From Massilia violaceinigra (GTDB lineage: Bacteria; Pseudomonadota; Gammaproteobacteria; Burkholderiales; Burkholderiaceae_D), in contig NZ_CP024608.1 in NCBI RefSeq assembly GCF_002752675.1, positions 6,014,001-6,078,000 on the forward strand: a DNA stretch of 64,000 nt, read 5' to 3'. Each line of letters opens with the position of its first letter. The stretch's first letter is position 1. The notes beneath the pieces were generated by a model, which ran no database searches, was not told the DNA's origin, and saw nothing but the letters and a program-made list of their open reading frames with translations. This document shows positions 51,493 through 59,699 of this stretch, one piece after another. The translations under genes were made by a program, and so were the position numbers.

Positions 51493-51711
51493 ATGACCAA
51501 CAGCAACCCTCATGAAAACGACCAGCTGGACCAACTGCCCGGCGCCACGCCGTCAACCGCGTCGCGCCGCCCCGGCGTGCCGGATGAGGGCATCACACCA
51601 CCGGACGACGAGCTGAAAGCGCCGGACTATCCCGATGACGACGAACTCGATGACGACGATCTGCGGCTGATGGATGACACCATGCCCGGCGAGGGGCCGG
51701 GTGACGACTAG
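51493..51711 (+). CDS. Small acidic hypothetical protein
   Basis: 72 residues (MTNSNPHENDQLDQLPGATP) with GGAG six bases before the ATG. The second half is strongly acidic: DDELKAPDYPDDDELDDDDL. No signal peptide or hydrophobic core, so it is likely disordered and cytoplasmic. I do not recognise the family, but similar short Asp/Glu-rich proteins occur in Oxalobacteraceae. It lies between a PEP-CTERM gene and the propeller gene, 249 bp from the latter, with a short CAGCGC tandem repeat in between. Confidence 0.6.
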   Translation: MTNSNPHENDQLDQLPGATPSTASRRPGVPDEGITPPDDELKAPDYPDDDELDDDDLRLMDDTMPGEGPGDD

Positions 51712-51720
51712 GGACGCCGC

Positions 51721-51745
51721 CAGCGCCAGCGCCAGCGCCAGCGCC
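51721..51745. repeat. Short CAGCGC tandem repeat
   Basis: Four copies of a 6-base unit (CAGCGC) just after the stop of the small acidic gene, probably a slippage product. No other repeat copies in the region. Confidence 0.75.
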
Positions 51746-51960
51746 GCAGGCAAAGCGATCCATTTCCAGGTCGCAAGCTATCGCTTGGGCTTTTCAGATT
51801 GGTATTTTTATTCCCGCATCCGGAAAAGGAAGCGCCGCCCTTGCACATCCATCAAAAGTTCCCCTTTGGTATGCGTCGATAATTTATACAGGCCTGCGCG
51901 CGTACGCCGTTGGCACGGCGCCGTGCAGGAAGACGATCAACGAACCGGAAGGGAAACAGC

Positions 51961-53274
51961 ATGAAATCGATGCAATCGGAAATTGCGGATTCAGTCACCA
52001 GCGGCGGGATGTCGGACGCCGGCAGCGCCAGCGCGCACGACATGCCGGGCGCTCAGATGATGAGCCAGCCTGCCGCGGCGGCCGCGGCGGAGGACGACAC
52101 GCCCGACGCGCAAGCACTGGCTGTGCAGCCGGGCCCGCGCCGGCCAAGTTCGTCTCCCGTCGTGTCGTGGGGTCCGAACCGGCTCGACGTGTTCGCGCTG
52201 GGAACGGGCCGCGCGATACATCACAAATGGTGGAACGGTTCGAGCTGGAATCCGTCGGTGACCGGCTACGAATTCATGGGCGGGATCGGCACCAGCGCGC
52301 CACAGGCCATCTCGACCCAAGCTAACCGCCTGGACGTGTTCGTGACCGGCACCGACAGCGCGCTGTATCACAAGCAGTGGAACGGCAGCAACTGGTTGCC
52401 TTCGCTCACCGGCTACACCAACCTGGGCGGCCTGTGCATCGGCGACCCGCGTGCCATCTCGTGGGGCCCCAACCGGCTCGATGTGTTTGTCATCGGCACC
52501 GACCGCGCGCTGTATCACAAGTGGCGCAGCGGATCGACCTGGGGACCATCGCTGACCGGCTACGAAAACATGGGCGGCATCATCATGGAGCAGCCTGAAG
52601 TTGTCTCCTGGGGTCCGAACCGGCTCGATGTGTTCGTCATCGGCACCGACCGCGCGTTGTACCACAAGTGGTGGAACGGCAGCAGCTGGGGTCCATCGCT
52701 GACCGGTTACGAAAAACTGGGCGGCGTGTGCATGTCGGCGCCGCGCGCGGTAGCGTGGGGCACCAACCGCCTCGATGTGTTCGTCACCGGTACCGATGGC
52801 GCGCTGTATCACAAATGGTGGAACGGCAGTACTTGGCTACCCGCCGGCGGTAACCTGGAAAAACTCGGCGGCGTGTGCGTCGGCATGCCCGAGGCAGTGT
52901 CGTGGGGGCCTAACCGTATCGATGTGTTCGTGGTCGGCACCGACAGCGCCCTGTATCACAAATGGTGGAACGGAAGCAGCTGGGGCCCGTCGTTACTCGG
53001 TTACGAAGCCATGGGCGGCATCCTGTCTTCGCAACCGCGGGTGGTGGCTTGGGGTCCGAACCGCCTCGATGTGTTCGCCACGGGTTCGGACAGCGCGCTG
53101 TACCACAAATGGTGGAATGGCTCGAGTTGGGGACCGTCGCTCACGGGGTACGAATTTATGGGAGGTGTCATCCAGAATTTCGGACAGTCTCCCGTCGGCG
53201 CTTCCGACCCGGCGGACAGTAGTGGCGACGCCTCCGGCCAGAGCGCGCAGATGAGCAACGATATGGATAGCTGA
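51961..53274 (+). CDS. Seven-bladed lectin-like beta-propeller protein (PLL/photopexin type)
   Basis: 437 residues from ATG 51961, eight bases after GGAAGGG. The N-terminal 66 residues are Ala/Ser/Met-rich and disordered with no classical signal peptide. Then seven repeats of about 49 residues follow, consensus [30 protein letters not shown] and SLTGYE.LGG, ending in a Ser/Asp tail. The Trp/Asp/His pattern and unit length match the PLL/PHL fucose- or sugar-binding propellers of Photorhabdus and related proteins. Sugar binding is inferred from the family. Export would need a non-Sec route or cell lysis. It has a clear terminator downstream. Confidence 0.82.
   Translation: MKSMQSEIADSVTSGGMSDAGSASAHDMPGAQMMSQPAAAAAAEDDTPDAQALAVQPGPRRPSSSPVVSWGPNRLDVFALGTGRAIHHKWWNGSSWNPSVTGYEFMGGIGTSAPQAISTQANRLDVFVTGTDSALYHKQWNGSNWLPSLTGYTNLGGLCIGDPRAISWGPNRLDVFVIGTDRALYHKWRSGSTWGPSLTGYENMGGIIMEQPEVVSWGPNRLDVFVIGTDRALYHKWWNGSSWGPSLTGYEKLGGVCMSAPRAVAWGTNRLDVFVTGTDGALYHKWWNGSTWLPAGGNLEKLGGVCVGMPEAVSWGPNRIDVFVVGTDSALYHKWWNGSSWGPSLLGYEAMGGILSSQPRVVAWGPNRLDVFATGSDSALYHKWWNGSSWGPSLTGYEFMGGVIQNFGQSPVGASDPADSSGDASGQSAQMSNDMDS
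52159..53181 (+). repeat. Seven tandem propeller repeats (about 146 bp each)
   Basis: The seven blades share TGGGGTCCGAACCGGCTCGA-type DNA runs and differ mostly at third positions and at variable loops. Blade 5 has the most divergent loop (LPAGGNLEK). This is a protein-coding repeat and a potential site of slippage or recombination. Confidence 0.85.
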
Positions 53275-53897
53275 CTTTTTCCCGTCCGCGGCAGCGCGGC
53301 GCCGGTGAACCTGACGCCGGTGCCGCTCTCTCCGCCCCTTGGCTGGAGCGGCGCTCGCGCCCTCGCCCAGCCAGGAAACAGCCCACATGCGTGGGCTTTT
53401 CTTTGCCACCCATGCCTCCAGTCGGGCACCTGACCGCTGCAGGAAATGGCAACGCCCCCTGCGCTGTCGTGGCGGCGATCATGCCCACGCCATGCCGTCC
53501 GCATCCGCGCACGACACGCCAATCGACCTGTTGGGCATGGATACCGCAGTGGTCTCGGCGTTGCTGGCCTGACCCGCGTGCACGCGGGCGCGCCGCGCTA
53601 GTGCGAACCTGGGCCCTGCTCCGGGCCGTCCGCGCGAAGGTGTTTGCGGAAGCCATGACCAGGACGACCGGACCGGCAGACCTGCTGGCGACCGGCGAGC
53701 TTGATGCAAGCCTCATCTCGCATCATCCAGAGCACCGTTGACACAGTGCAATTCGCATGGGTCTCGACCTTGACGACTGTCGACGCTTTTTACAACTCAG
53801 CCTGCCGCGTTTTTGTAAGCAATTGACTCATATGAGGTTTGAATAACTGGACCAGATTTTGCTTTCCCGATCGGTGTCTTTAACCTGGGGAAAAATG
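53275..53897. other. Long intergenic region
   Basis: About 620 bases without a convincing gene. A good terminator sits at 53380-53404 (listed separately). A plus-strand stretch near 53600-53741 (RAKVFAEAMTRTTGPADLLA) has a protein-like look and a stop, but no start or recognisable domain; it may be a decayed gene end. Nothing else was seen up to the PEP-CTERM start. Confidence 0.55.
53380..53404 (+). terminator. Rho-independent terminator of the propeller gene
   Basis: AGCCCAC/GTGGGCT stem, ATGC loop, T-rich tail (TTTTCTTT), about 105 bp after the propeller stop. Confidence 0.86.
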
Positions 53898-54842
53898 ATG
53901 TCAACAAAATCTGTTTGTGCAATGTTCAGTCTTCTGGTGCTCGCGAGCCAGGCCCACGCGGGCTTGACCATTATTGCCGAGGCGGAAGTGCCGACCCATC
54001 GCGTGAAGGACTACCGTACCGATATCGACCGTGAATTCGGGGAGCCGTCGCTTGAATTGACCCAGTCGGCCTCCAGCATTTATTCGGCCGCCAACGCCTA
54101 TGGCTATGCGCGCCCGGGTGTGCTGAAGGCGTATGCGCACGCGGCAACCAGTTCGGAATTATCCTCAAGCGCATCCGCGAGCGCATTTGCGATGTGGGAA
54201 TTTTCCGCCACCCTGTCGAACGCCGCGCTGGCAGGGAAAAAGGGACAATTCACTATCCGCAACCATTTCGATTACGCGCCGAGCACGTCGATCGGGACCT
54301 ACCCGGGTAGCGGCACATTGGCAGCCTCTGGCCACTTTCAATTCGACAGTATTTTCGGGGCGCGCACTTCGCTCGGACTGAGCTACGCCGATTTCCTGCA
54401 AACGTACTCCTGGGACAACCAGGGCAATGCCACCTGGCTGACCAGCCACGTGGTGGACGACGCCAACGGCGTCCGCCAGGAGCCAGGTTTTGGAATGCAG
54501 GAGCTGGTGGTCGATTTCGTGTGGGGCGAGCCGATCCTGTTTCACCAGATGGTGGGCGCCGCATGCTCGGTGTACGAAACCGATGAAATCGACTCCACCG
54601 CCGGGTGCTTCGTCGATTCGACACATTCAAGCTACTGGGGCGGGCTGTCCAATGTCACCGCCAATGGCGTGGCCGTGCCGGATTACGCCATCGTGACCGA
54701 TGCCGGCATCGACTTGCGCCAGTCGCTCCTGCCTGTTCCGGAGCCCGAGTCCTGGGCGATGATGGTACTGGGCGGCTTGCTGATAGCCGGTGTGGGCGGC
54801 CATCGCCGCAAGAAGGATTCGTTGATTGCTGCTTCCTGCTGA
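53898..54842 (+). CDS. PEP-CTERM sorting-domain protein
   Basis: 314 residues from the second of two adjacent ATGs (53895, 53898), which has GGGGA at better spacing. Signal peptide (MSTKSVCAMFSLLVLASQAHA), then a beta-rich Ser/Ala-rich body (SASASAFAMWEFSATLSNAA, DSIFGARTSLGLSYADF), two Cys in GAACSVYETDEIDSTAGCF, and a perfect PEP-CTERM end: PVPEPESWAMMVLGGLLIAG, then GGHRRKK. Unlike the protein at 50812, it has the exact P-E-P motif, so it should be an exosortase substrate. The exosortase is not in the window. No neighbour in the same direction. Confidence 0.85.
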   Translation: MSTKSVCAMFSLLVLASQAHAGLTIIAEAEVPTHRVKDYRTDIDREFGEPSLELTQSASSIYSAANAYGYARPGVLKAYAHAATSSELSSSASASAFAMWEFSATLSNAALAGKKGQFTIRNHFDYAPSTSIGTYPGSGTLAASGHFQFDSIFGARTSLGLSYADFLQTYSWDNQGNATWLTSHVVDDANGVRQEPGFGMQELVVDFVWGEPILFHQMVGAACSVYETDEIDSTAGCFVDSTHSSYWGGLSNVTANGVAVPDYAIVTDAGIDLRQSLLPVPEPESWAMMVLGGLLIAGVGGHRRKKDSLIAASC

Positions 54843-55047
54843 TCCGGCCTGGCGCGCGCTGCGGCGACATGGTCGAGGTCATGCACGATCGCGCGAGCCC
54901 GAACCTGCGCAACGATGTGCGCATGGCCTGGTCAACGAAGACGCGTGCGAATCGCCGCGCCGGTGCCGGAAACCTGGCGGTGCGGGCACTGGCCGACCCA
55001 CCAGGCCCAGGTCCAGGCACGATACCCATACCGCCGCCAAGCGCCGC

Positions 55048-56205
55048 TTATTGCGCCACGATGCGCAGCAACTGGCCGTTGTCTTCATCGGTAATCACGT
55101 ACAGATGCCCGTCAGGCCCCTGGCGCACATCGCGCACGCGTTTGCCGATCTCCAGCCGTTCCTGCGACACCACATTGCCCTCCTTGTCCAGCACGATGCG
55201 CCGCACGTCCGTGGTGGCCAGCCCGCCGCTGAACAGGCTGCCGCGCCATTGCGGGAACTGGCTGCCGCTGTACTGCGTCAGGCCGGAGGCACCCGGCGAC
55301 GGTACCCATGCAATCTTCGGTTGCGTCATGCCGGGCACGACCGGCTGGCCGACCGGTTCGCCCGTGCGGTAATCGCGCCCGTAGCTTTGCAGCGGCCAAC
55401 CATAATTTTGACCCGCTTCGACCAGATTAAGTTCATCGCCGCCGCGCGGTCCGTGTTCGGTGGCCCACACGCGGCCGCCGGCATCGAGCGCCATGCCCTG
55501 GATGTTGCGGTGGCCGTAGCTCCAGATTTCCGGCAACGCTCCGGGGCGCGCAGCCAGCGGATTGCCGGGCGCGGCCTTGCCTGCATCGGTCAGGCGCAGG
55601 ATGGCGCCTTGATGGCTGCCCAGGTTCTGGGCCTGGTCGCGCGCCAGCATGCCGCCGATTTTCTGCGGCGGATTGCCGCCGTCGCCGACGCTCATCAACA
55701 AGGTGCCGTCCTTGTGCCACAGCAGGCGCGAGCCGAAATGCTGTCCGCCGCTCTTGTCGGGCTGGACGCGGAACAGCGTCTTGATGGCGTGTACGCGCTT
55801 GCCGTCGAACACGCCTTGTACCAGGGTGGTGCGGTTAGCCTCATCGGTACCGGTGGCCATGGTCATGTAAATGCGCGGATTTTTCTTGTCGCCCGGATGG
55901 ATGGCAATGTCGAGCAGGCCGCCCTGCCCGTTGGTGAAGACTGGCGGCATGCCCTCCAGCGCGACTGGCTCGAAGCGCTTGCCCTTGAGCAGATGCAGCT
56001 TGCCTTCCTTGGTACTGACCAGCAGGCGCCCGTCCGGCAACCACGCCATCGACCAGGGATGGGACAAACCTTCGCTGACCACTTCCGCGCGCCAGCCTTT
56101 GGCGGGCGGCGGCGCATCGCTGGTGGGCAACTGGGCCAGCGCGCCAGGCAGCGCCAGCATCATCGCCGCGATGCTCAGGGAGTGGGACAAGGGAATGGGC
56201 AACAT
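55048..56205 (-). CDS. PQQ-dependent sugar dehydrogenase (soluble GDH/YliI family)
   Basis: 385 residues with a signal peptide ending near ALPGALAQ. The six-bladed propeller has PWSMAWLPDGRLLVST, FTNGQGGLLDIAIHPG, HFGSRLLWHKDGTLLMSVGDGG, GSHQGAILRLTDAG, SYGHRNIQGMALDAGGRVWA and EHGPRGGDELNLVEAGQNYGW. The His/Arg of YGHRN and the Arg of GPRGGDE are the conserved residues of this group. It oxidises aldoses in the periplasm using PQQ, so PQQ synthesis elsewhere is needed. It stands alone on the minus strand and faces the PEP-CTERM gene. Confidence 0.9.
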   Translation of the reverse strand: MLPIPLSHSLSIAAMMLALPGALAQLPTSDAPPPAKGWRAEVVSEGLSHPWSMAWLPDGRLLVSTKEGKLHLLKGKRFEPVALEGMPPVFTNGQGGLLDIAIHPGDKKNPRIYMTMATGTDEANRTTLVQGVFDGKRVHAIKTLFRVQPDKSGGQHFGSRLLWHKDGTLLMSVGDGGNPPQKIGGMLARDQAQNLGSHQGAILRLTDAGKAAPGNPLAARPGALPEIWSYGHRNIQGMALDAGGRVWATEHGPRGGDELNLVEAGQNYGWPLQSYGRDYRTGEPVGQPVVPGMTQPKIAWVPSPGASGLTQYSGSQFPQWRGSLFSGGLATTDVRRIVLDKEGNVVSQERLEIGKRVRDVRQGPDGHLYVITDEDNGQLLRIVAQ

Positions 56206-56300
56206 CGGATATCTCCTTCAACAATGGGGTTCGCCCTTCATCGTACCGGATCGCTGCCGGATGCGCACGCCCGGCATCGGCACCGGGCGTGGCGTATTGA

Positions 56301-56332
56301 CGATGCGCCGGCCGTGACGGGCCGGCGCATCG
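56301..56332. terminator. GC-rich 13-bp hairpin
   Basis: CGATGCGCCGGCC pairs exactly with GGCCGGCGCATCG around a six-base loop. It lies 7 bp past the stop of the beta-helix gene (minus strand) and before the start of the sugar dehydrogenase. T-tract poor. Confidence 0.6.
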
Positions 56333-56339
56333 GGTGCTG

Positions 56340-57848
56340 TTACTCCTGCGTCGACGGAGCCTGGAACTGATAGGCGCCAATGTCATACCCGGTTTTGGCG
56401 TTGCGCGGGTTTTCCAGGTAGTCGAATTCGAGCGCCTCGGTGGCCGTGCCGCGTCCGATCGCAGGCGAGCTGCTGGTCAGGCGCAGGTCCGGCGTGCCGG
56501 TCCGCTTGTAGTCCACGAACAAGGGGTCGGAGGTCACGGTTTCGGTGTGCTTCAGGCCGTTTTTTAGCCTGAAGTTGTACGTCGAATTCTGGAACACCAG
56601 ATTGTTGCGGTAGGTGTTGTTCTTGCCCGTCTGGCCCTGCTCCGACACGCCCATCTTGTTGTCGTACACGATGTTGCTGTACACGGCCGTGTAATCGTTC
56701 GGTCCCTTGGTGTGATAGTAGTCACCGCCGCCGACAATGATGCCGGTGCTCGAGGTCGTCACCGTGTTGTTGGTGATGATAACGCGGTTGGCATCGTGCC
56801 ACAGGTGGATCGCGCCTTCCGACACGCGGTAGACCACGTTGTTCTTCACGCTGCCCGAGGTGCTGACATAAATGCCCTGGATAAAGCGGCAGCCGACAGG
56901 ACCGATGTCGTGCACGAGGTTGCCCACCACATCCGACTTGATGCCCTTGTAGTAGCTGTCCACGCCGATGGCCGAGCCGCCGCCGCCGTTGCAGCCGACA
57001 CCCTTGGCGACGTCGTGCACATGGTTGGCGCGGATCATGGCGTAGGAGCCGCCGTTGTAGATGCCGTTGGTCCACTTGCTGCCGCTGCCATCGACGTGAA
57101 AGCCGATGATGTCCACATAGCTGCCGCGGTTATCCCAGGCCGCCTTGCCGCTGGAACCGGGGGCGACGATCTTGGCACCCCATTTGGTGCTCGACACGTA
57201 ATAGATACGCCCGCTCGCGGAACCGCTGACGGTGGTCTTGATGCCGCCGGTGTAGGTGCCGGGGGCCACGAACACGGTGGTGCTCGGCTTAGCCGCTTTC
57301 GACGCACGCGCCAGCGTCTTGAACGGTGCGGCAGCGGTGCCGGCGTTTTTGTCGTTGCCGTTCGGTGCAACGTAAAAGTTATAGGTGGTGGAAGGAACGG
57401 CAGGCGCCAAGGCCGCCGGGGCAGGCGCCACTGCCTGCTGCCCCCTGGCCTCGGCCAGGGCGGCGGCATCGGTGGCGCCGTACGCGGTCGTGGTGGCCCG
57501 GGGCGGCATGGCGTCGGCGGCGCCATAGCCGGTCAGGGCGAAATCTTTCTCGGTGTAAGGCGTTGCACTGCTGGGCGCGGCATCGGCGCCCTTGTCCTGG
57601 GGAGTAATGGCGGCGGGTCCGGCCTGATCGCCATCGGCGCGCACTGCCGTCAGCGCATCGACCGGCATCGTGGCGGCAGTGGTCGATTCGGTGCTGACGA
57701 TATAGCCGGCCGTCTGCGTTTGCTGCTTAGCCTGGGACAAGTCCTGTTGGTCAGCAGCACCACCGCAGGCGGTCAGCAAGACCGTCATGCTGCTGCATAG
57801 CAACGCACTGACACGGATGTCCGAAACAAAAGTGACAAATTTATTCAT
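56340..57848 (-). CDS. Beta-helix lipoprotein (polysaccharide lyase-like)
   Basis: 502 residues. Signal with lipobox LLTACGG (Cys 28), so it is probably a lipoprotein. Residues 30-150 are a Thr/Ala/Pro-rich linker. The rest is a right-handed parallel beta-helix: STTYNFYVAPNGNDKNAGTA (the usual DUF1565-type cap), VDIIGFHVDGSGSKWTNG, IRANHVHDVAKGVGCNG, HLWHDANRVIITNNTVTTSS. It resembles pectate-lyase-like PL9/DUF1565 proteins, but lyase residues cannot be assigned with confidence. Outer-membrane location likely. Confidence 0.82.
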   Translation of the reverse strand: MNKFVTFVSDIRVSALLCSSMTVLLTACGGAADQQDLSQAKQQTQTAGYIVSTESTTAATMPVDALTAVRADGDQAGPAAITPQDKGADAAPSSATPYTEKDFALTGYGAADAMPPRATTTAYGATDAAALAEARGQQAVAPAPAALAPAVPSTTYNFYVAPNGNDKNAGTAAAPFKTLARASKAAKPSTTVFVAPGTYTGGIKTTVSGSASGRIYYVSSTKWGAKIVAPGSSGKAAWDNRGSYVDIIGFHVDGSGSKWTNGIYNGGSYAMIRANHVHDVAKGVGCNGGGGSAIGVDSYYKGIKSDVVGNLVHDIGPVGCRFIQGIYVSTSGSVKNNVVYRVSEGAIHLWHDANRVIITNNTVTTSSTGIIVGGGDYYHTKGPNDYTAVYSNIVYDNKMGVSEQGQTGKNNTYRNNLVFQNSTYNFRLKNGLKHTETVTSDPLFVDYKRTGTPDLRLTSSSPAIGRGTATEALEFDYLENPRNAKTGYDIGAYQFQAPSTQE

Positions 57849-58044
57849 TACAGGTTCCTAACTTTGTGACGTGAATGAGTAAGGTTTGAGCCGGATCAAG
57901 TGTTTAGGTTCAACTATTTGCTAGGAAAATTTCTGTCAAGTATGAGAACCACATTCTTAATTCCCGTATAGAAATCAAACACTTAACTGCAACTTGGCTT
58001 CGCCGGGCCGCTCTAAGCAAGACATTCAACCTGACGGAGAACCC

Positions 58045-58416
58045 ATGCGCGACTACACGGATGTCAAACACGCCCTTCCCGCCGGCGAGCACTATGCCGG
58101 TCTGATTCTTGGAAAAGACAATTGCCGCGACCACCATCTGGTGCTGCTTCCCGACGAGCTGGAAGAGGTTCCGTGGGCACTTGCGCGCGACTGGGCAGCG
58201 CAGTGCGGGGGCGAATTGCCGACCCGGCGTGAGCTGGCGCTGCTGTATGCCAACCTGCGCGAGCATTTCCAGCGCATGTGGTATTGGTCATGCGAAACGC
58301 AGGAACCGCGCGCGCACTTGGTGTGGGGGCAAAATTTCACCAGCGGTATCCAGACCATGTACGGCCGGCCCTATCGCGGCCGGGCGCGCGCCATTCGCCG
58401 CCTGCCGATCGATTGA
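58045..58416 (+). CDS. DUF1566-like protein
   Basis: 123 residues from ATG 58045 (GGAG six bases upstream). HYAGLILGKDNCRDHHLVLL, then GGELPTRRELALLYANLREH and WYWSCETQEPRAHLVWGQNF match the DUF1566 fold (a C-type lectin/FGE-like small beta domain often found in phage and surface proteins). No signal peptide. Function unknown. Its neighbours are unrelated. Confidence 0.75.
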   Translation: MRDYTDVKHALPAGEHYAGLILGKDNCRDHHLVLLPDELEEVPWALARDWAAQCGGELPTRRELALLYANLREHFQRMWYWSCETQEPRAHLVWGQNFTSGIQTMYGRPYRGRARAIRRLPID

Positions 58417-58547
58417 TGTCGGCCACACGGGCGCTACTGAGCATGCGCTATGTGCCCTACCGAACGGATCGGCAGATGCTTTTCCGATATCGTCCGTTCT
58501 GTCTACTCCGAAGCACTTAAATAACAACAGCCGTATTGGAAAACACC

Positions 58548-58739
58548 ATGAATATCCTCATCAGCCTCATCGTCTACCTGGTCGTCTTCGGACTGATCTG
58601 GTGGCTCGTCAGCATGCTGCCGCTGCCGTCGCCAGTAGCACAAATCGTCCGCGTGCTGTTCATCATTCTCCTGATCCTGATCGTCCTGTCGGTCTTCGGC
58701 ATCATCCCGGGTAACTTCCTGCCGCGACTAAATTTCTAG
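58548..58739 (+). CDS. Small membrane protein (Thivi_2564 family)
   Basis: 63 residues: MNILISLIVYLVVFGLIWWL, a short periplasmic or cytoplasmic turn, then a second helix IVRVLFIILLILIVLSVFG. The two-helix layout matches the Thivi_2564 family of small membrane proteins. Function unknown. A good terminator follows 20 bp downstream. Confidence 0.8.
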   Translation: MNILISLIVYLVVFGLIWWLVSMLPLPSPVAQIVRVLFIILLILIVLSVFGIIPGNFLPRLNF

Positions 58740-58758
58740 TCCCGCAACAGCTCGACCG

Positions 58759-58796
58759 GCCCGGCCAGTTCCCAAAGGAACCGCCGGGCTTTTTTA
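58759..58796 (+). terminator. Rho-independent terminator
   Basis: GCCCGG...AGTTCC pairs with GGAACCGCCGGGC with one bulged base, followed by TTTTTT. It ends the small membrane gene. Confidence 0.85.
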
Positions 58797-58824
58797 CGTC
58801 TCGTGGGAATATAATCAGGCAACC

Positions 58825-59691
58825 ATGACAGCCTCATTACCCATGCAAGCACAGATCCAGGCCTTTTTCGACGACGCCACCGCCACCATCACCTACGTGG
58901 TGTTCGCCGGCCCGGGCACGCCCTGCGCGATCATCGATCCGGTGCTCGATTTCGATCCCAAGTCGGGCCGCACCGCCACCGCATCGGCCGACCGGGTCAT
59001 CGAATTCGTGCGCGCCAATGCGCTCAGCGTGGCCTGGCTGCTCGAAACCCACGCCCACGCCGACCACCTGTCGGCAGCGCCCTGGCTAGCCGCGCAACTG
59101 GGCGGGAAAACCGCCATCGGCGCCGGCATCCGCAGCGTGCAGCGCGCCTTTTCCGCGCTGTTCGCCGATCCGGGCGAAACGACCCGCTTCGACCACCTGT
59201 TCGAGCCCGACGACACCTTTGCCATCGGCGCACTGCAGGCACGCGCGCTGCACGTGCCCGGGCACACGCCGGCCGACATGGCGTACGCGATCGGCGACGC
59301 CGTCTTCGTTGGCGACACATTGTTCATGCCCGACGTGGGCACCGCGCGCTGCGATTTCCCCGGCGGCAGCGCGGCGCTGCTGTACCGGTCGGTGCGGCGC
59401 ATCCTCGCGCTGCCGGCCGCCACGCGCCTGTTCATGTGCCACGACTATCCACCCGGCGGGCGCACACCCGCATGGGAGACTACCGTTGCAGAGCAGCGCG
59501 CGCACAACATCCATGTGCACGAAGGCGTGAGCGAAACCGATTTCGTGGCGATGCGCAGCGCGCGCGACGCCACGCTCGCCATGCCGACCCTGATCCTGCC
59601 CGCGATCCAGGTCAACCTGCATGCCGGCCAGCTGCCGCCGCCCGAGGAGAACGGCGTGCGCTACCTGAAGATACCGCTCAACGCTTTCTAA
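58825..59691 (+). CDS. MBL-fold hydrolase, persulfide dioxygenase-like (ETHE1/Blh group)
   Basis: 288 residues. The metal motif is WLLETHAHADHLSAA (HxHxDH), then HVPGHTPADMAY, VGDTLFMPDVGTARCDFPGG and CHDYPPGG. The GTARCDFPGG box is the mark of the persulfide dioxygenase/ETHE1-like branch, which oxidises glutathione persulfide in sulfide detoxification. Its PDLVGTGRxDF variant differs slightly. No rhodanese is fused or adjacent, so the function is inferred from family only. The peptidase gene on the opposite strand ends 8 bp away. Confidence 0.87.
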   Translation: MTASLPMQAQIQAFFDDATATITYVVFAGPGTPCAIIDPVLDFDPKSGRTATASADRVIEFVRANALSVAWLLETHAHADHLSAAPWLAAQLGGKTAIGAGIRSVQRAFSALFADPGETTRFDHLFEPDDTFAIGALQARALHVPGHTPADMAYAIGDAVFVGDTLFMPDVGTARCDFPGGSAALLYRSVRRILALPAATRLFMCHDYPPGGRTPAWETTVAEQRAHNIHVHEGVSETDFVAMRSARDATLAMPTLILPAIQVNLHAGQLPPPEENGVRYLKIPLNAF

Positions 59692-59699
59692 GCCGGCTT

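Noticed and set aside
53405..53858. Decayed gene between the propeller and PEP-CTERM genes
   Set aside because: Only short open stretches, no start codon with ribosome site and no recognisable family; left as intergenic.
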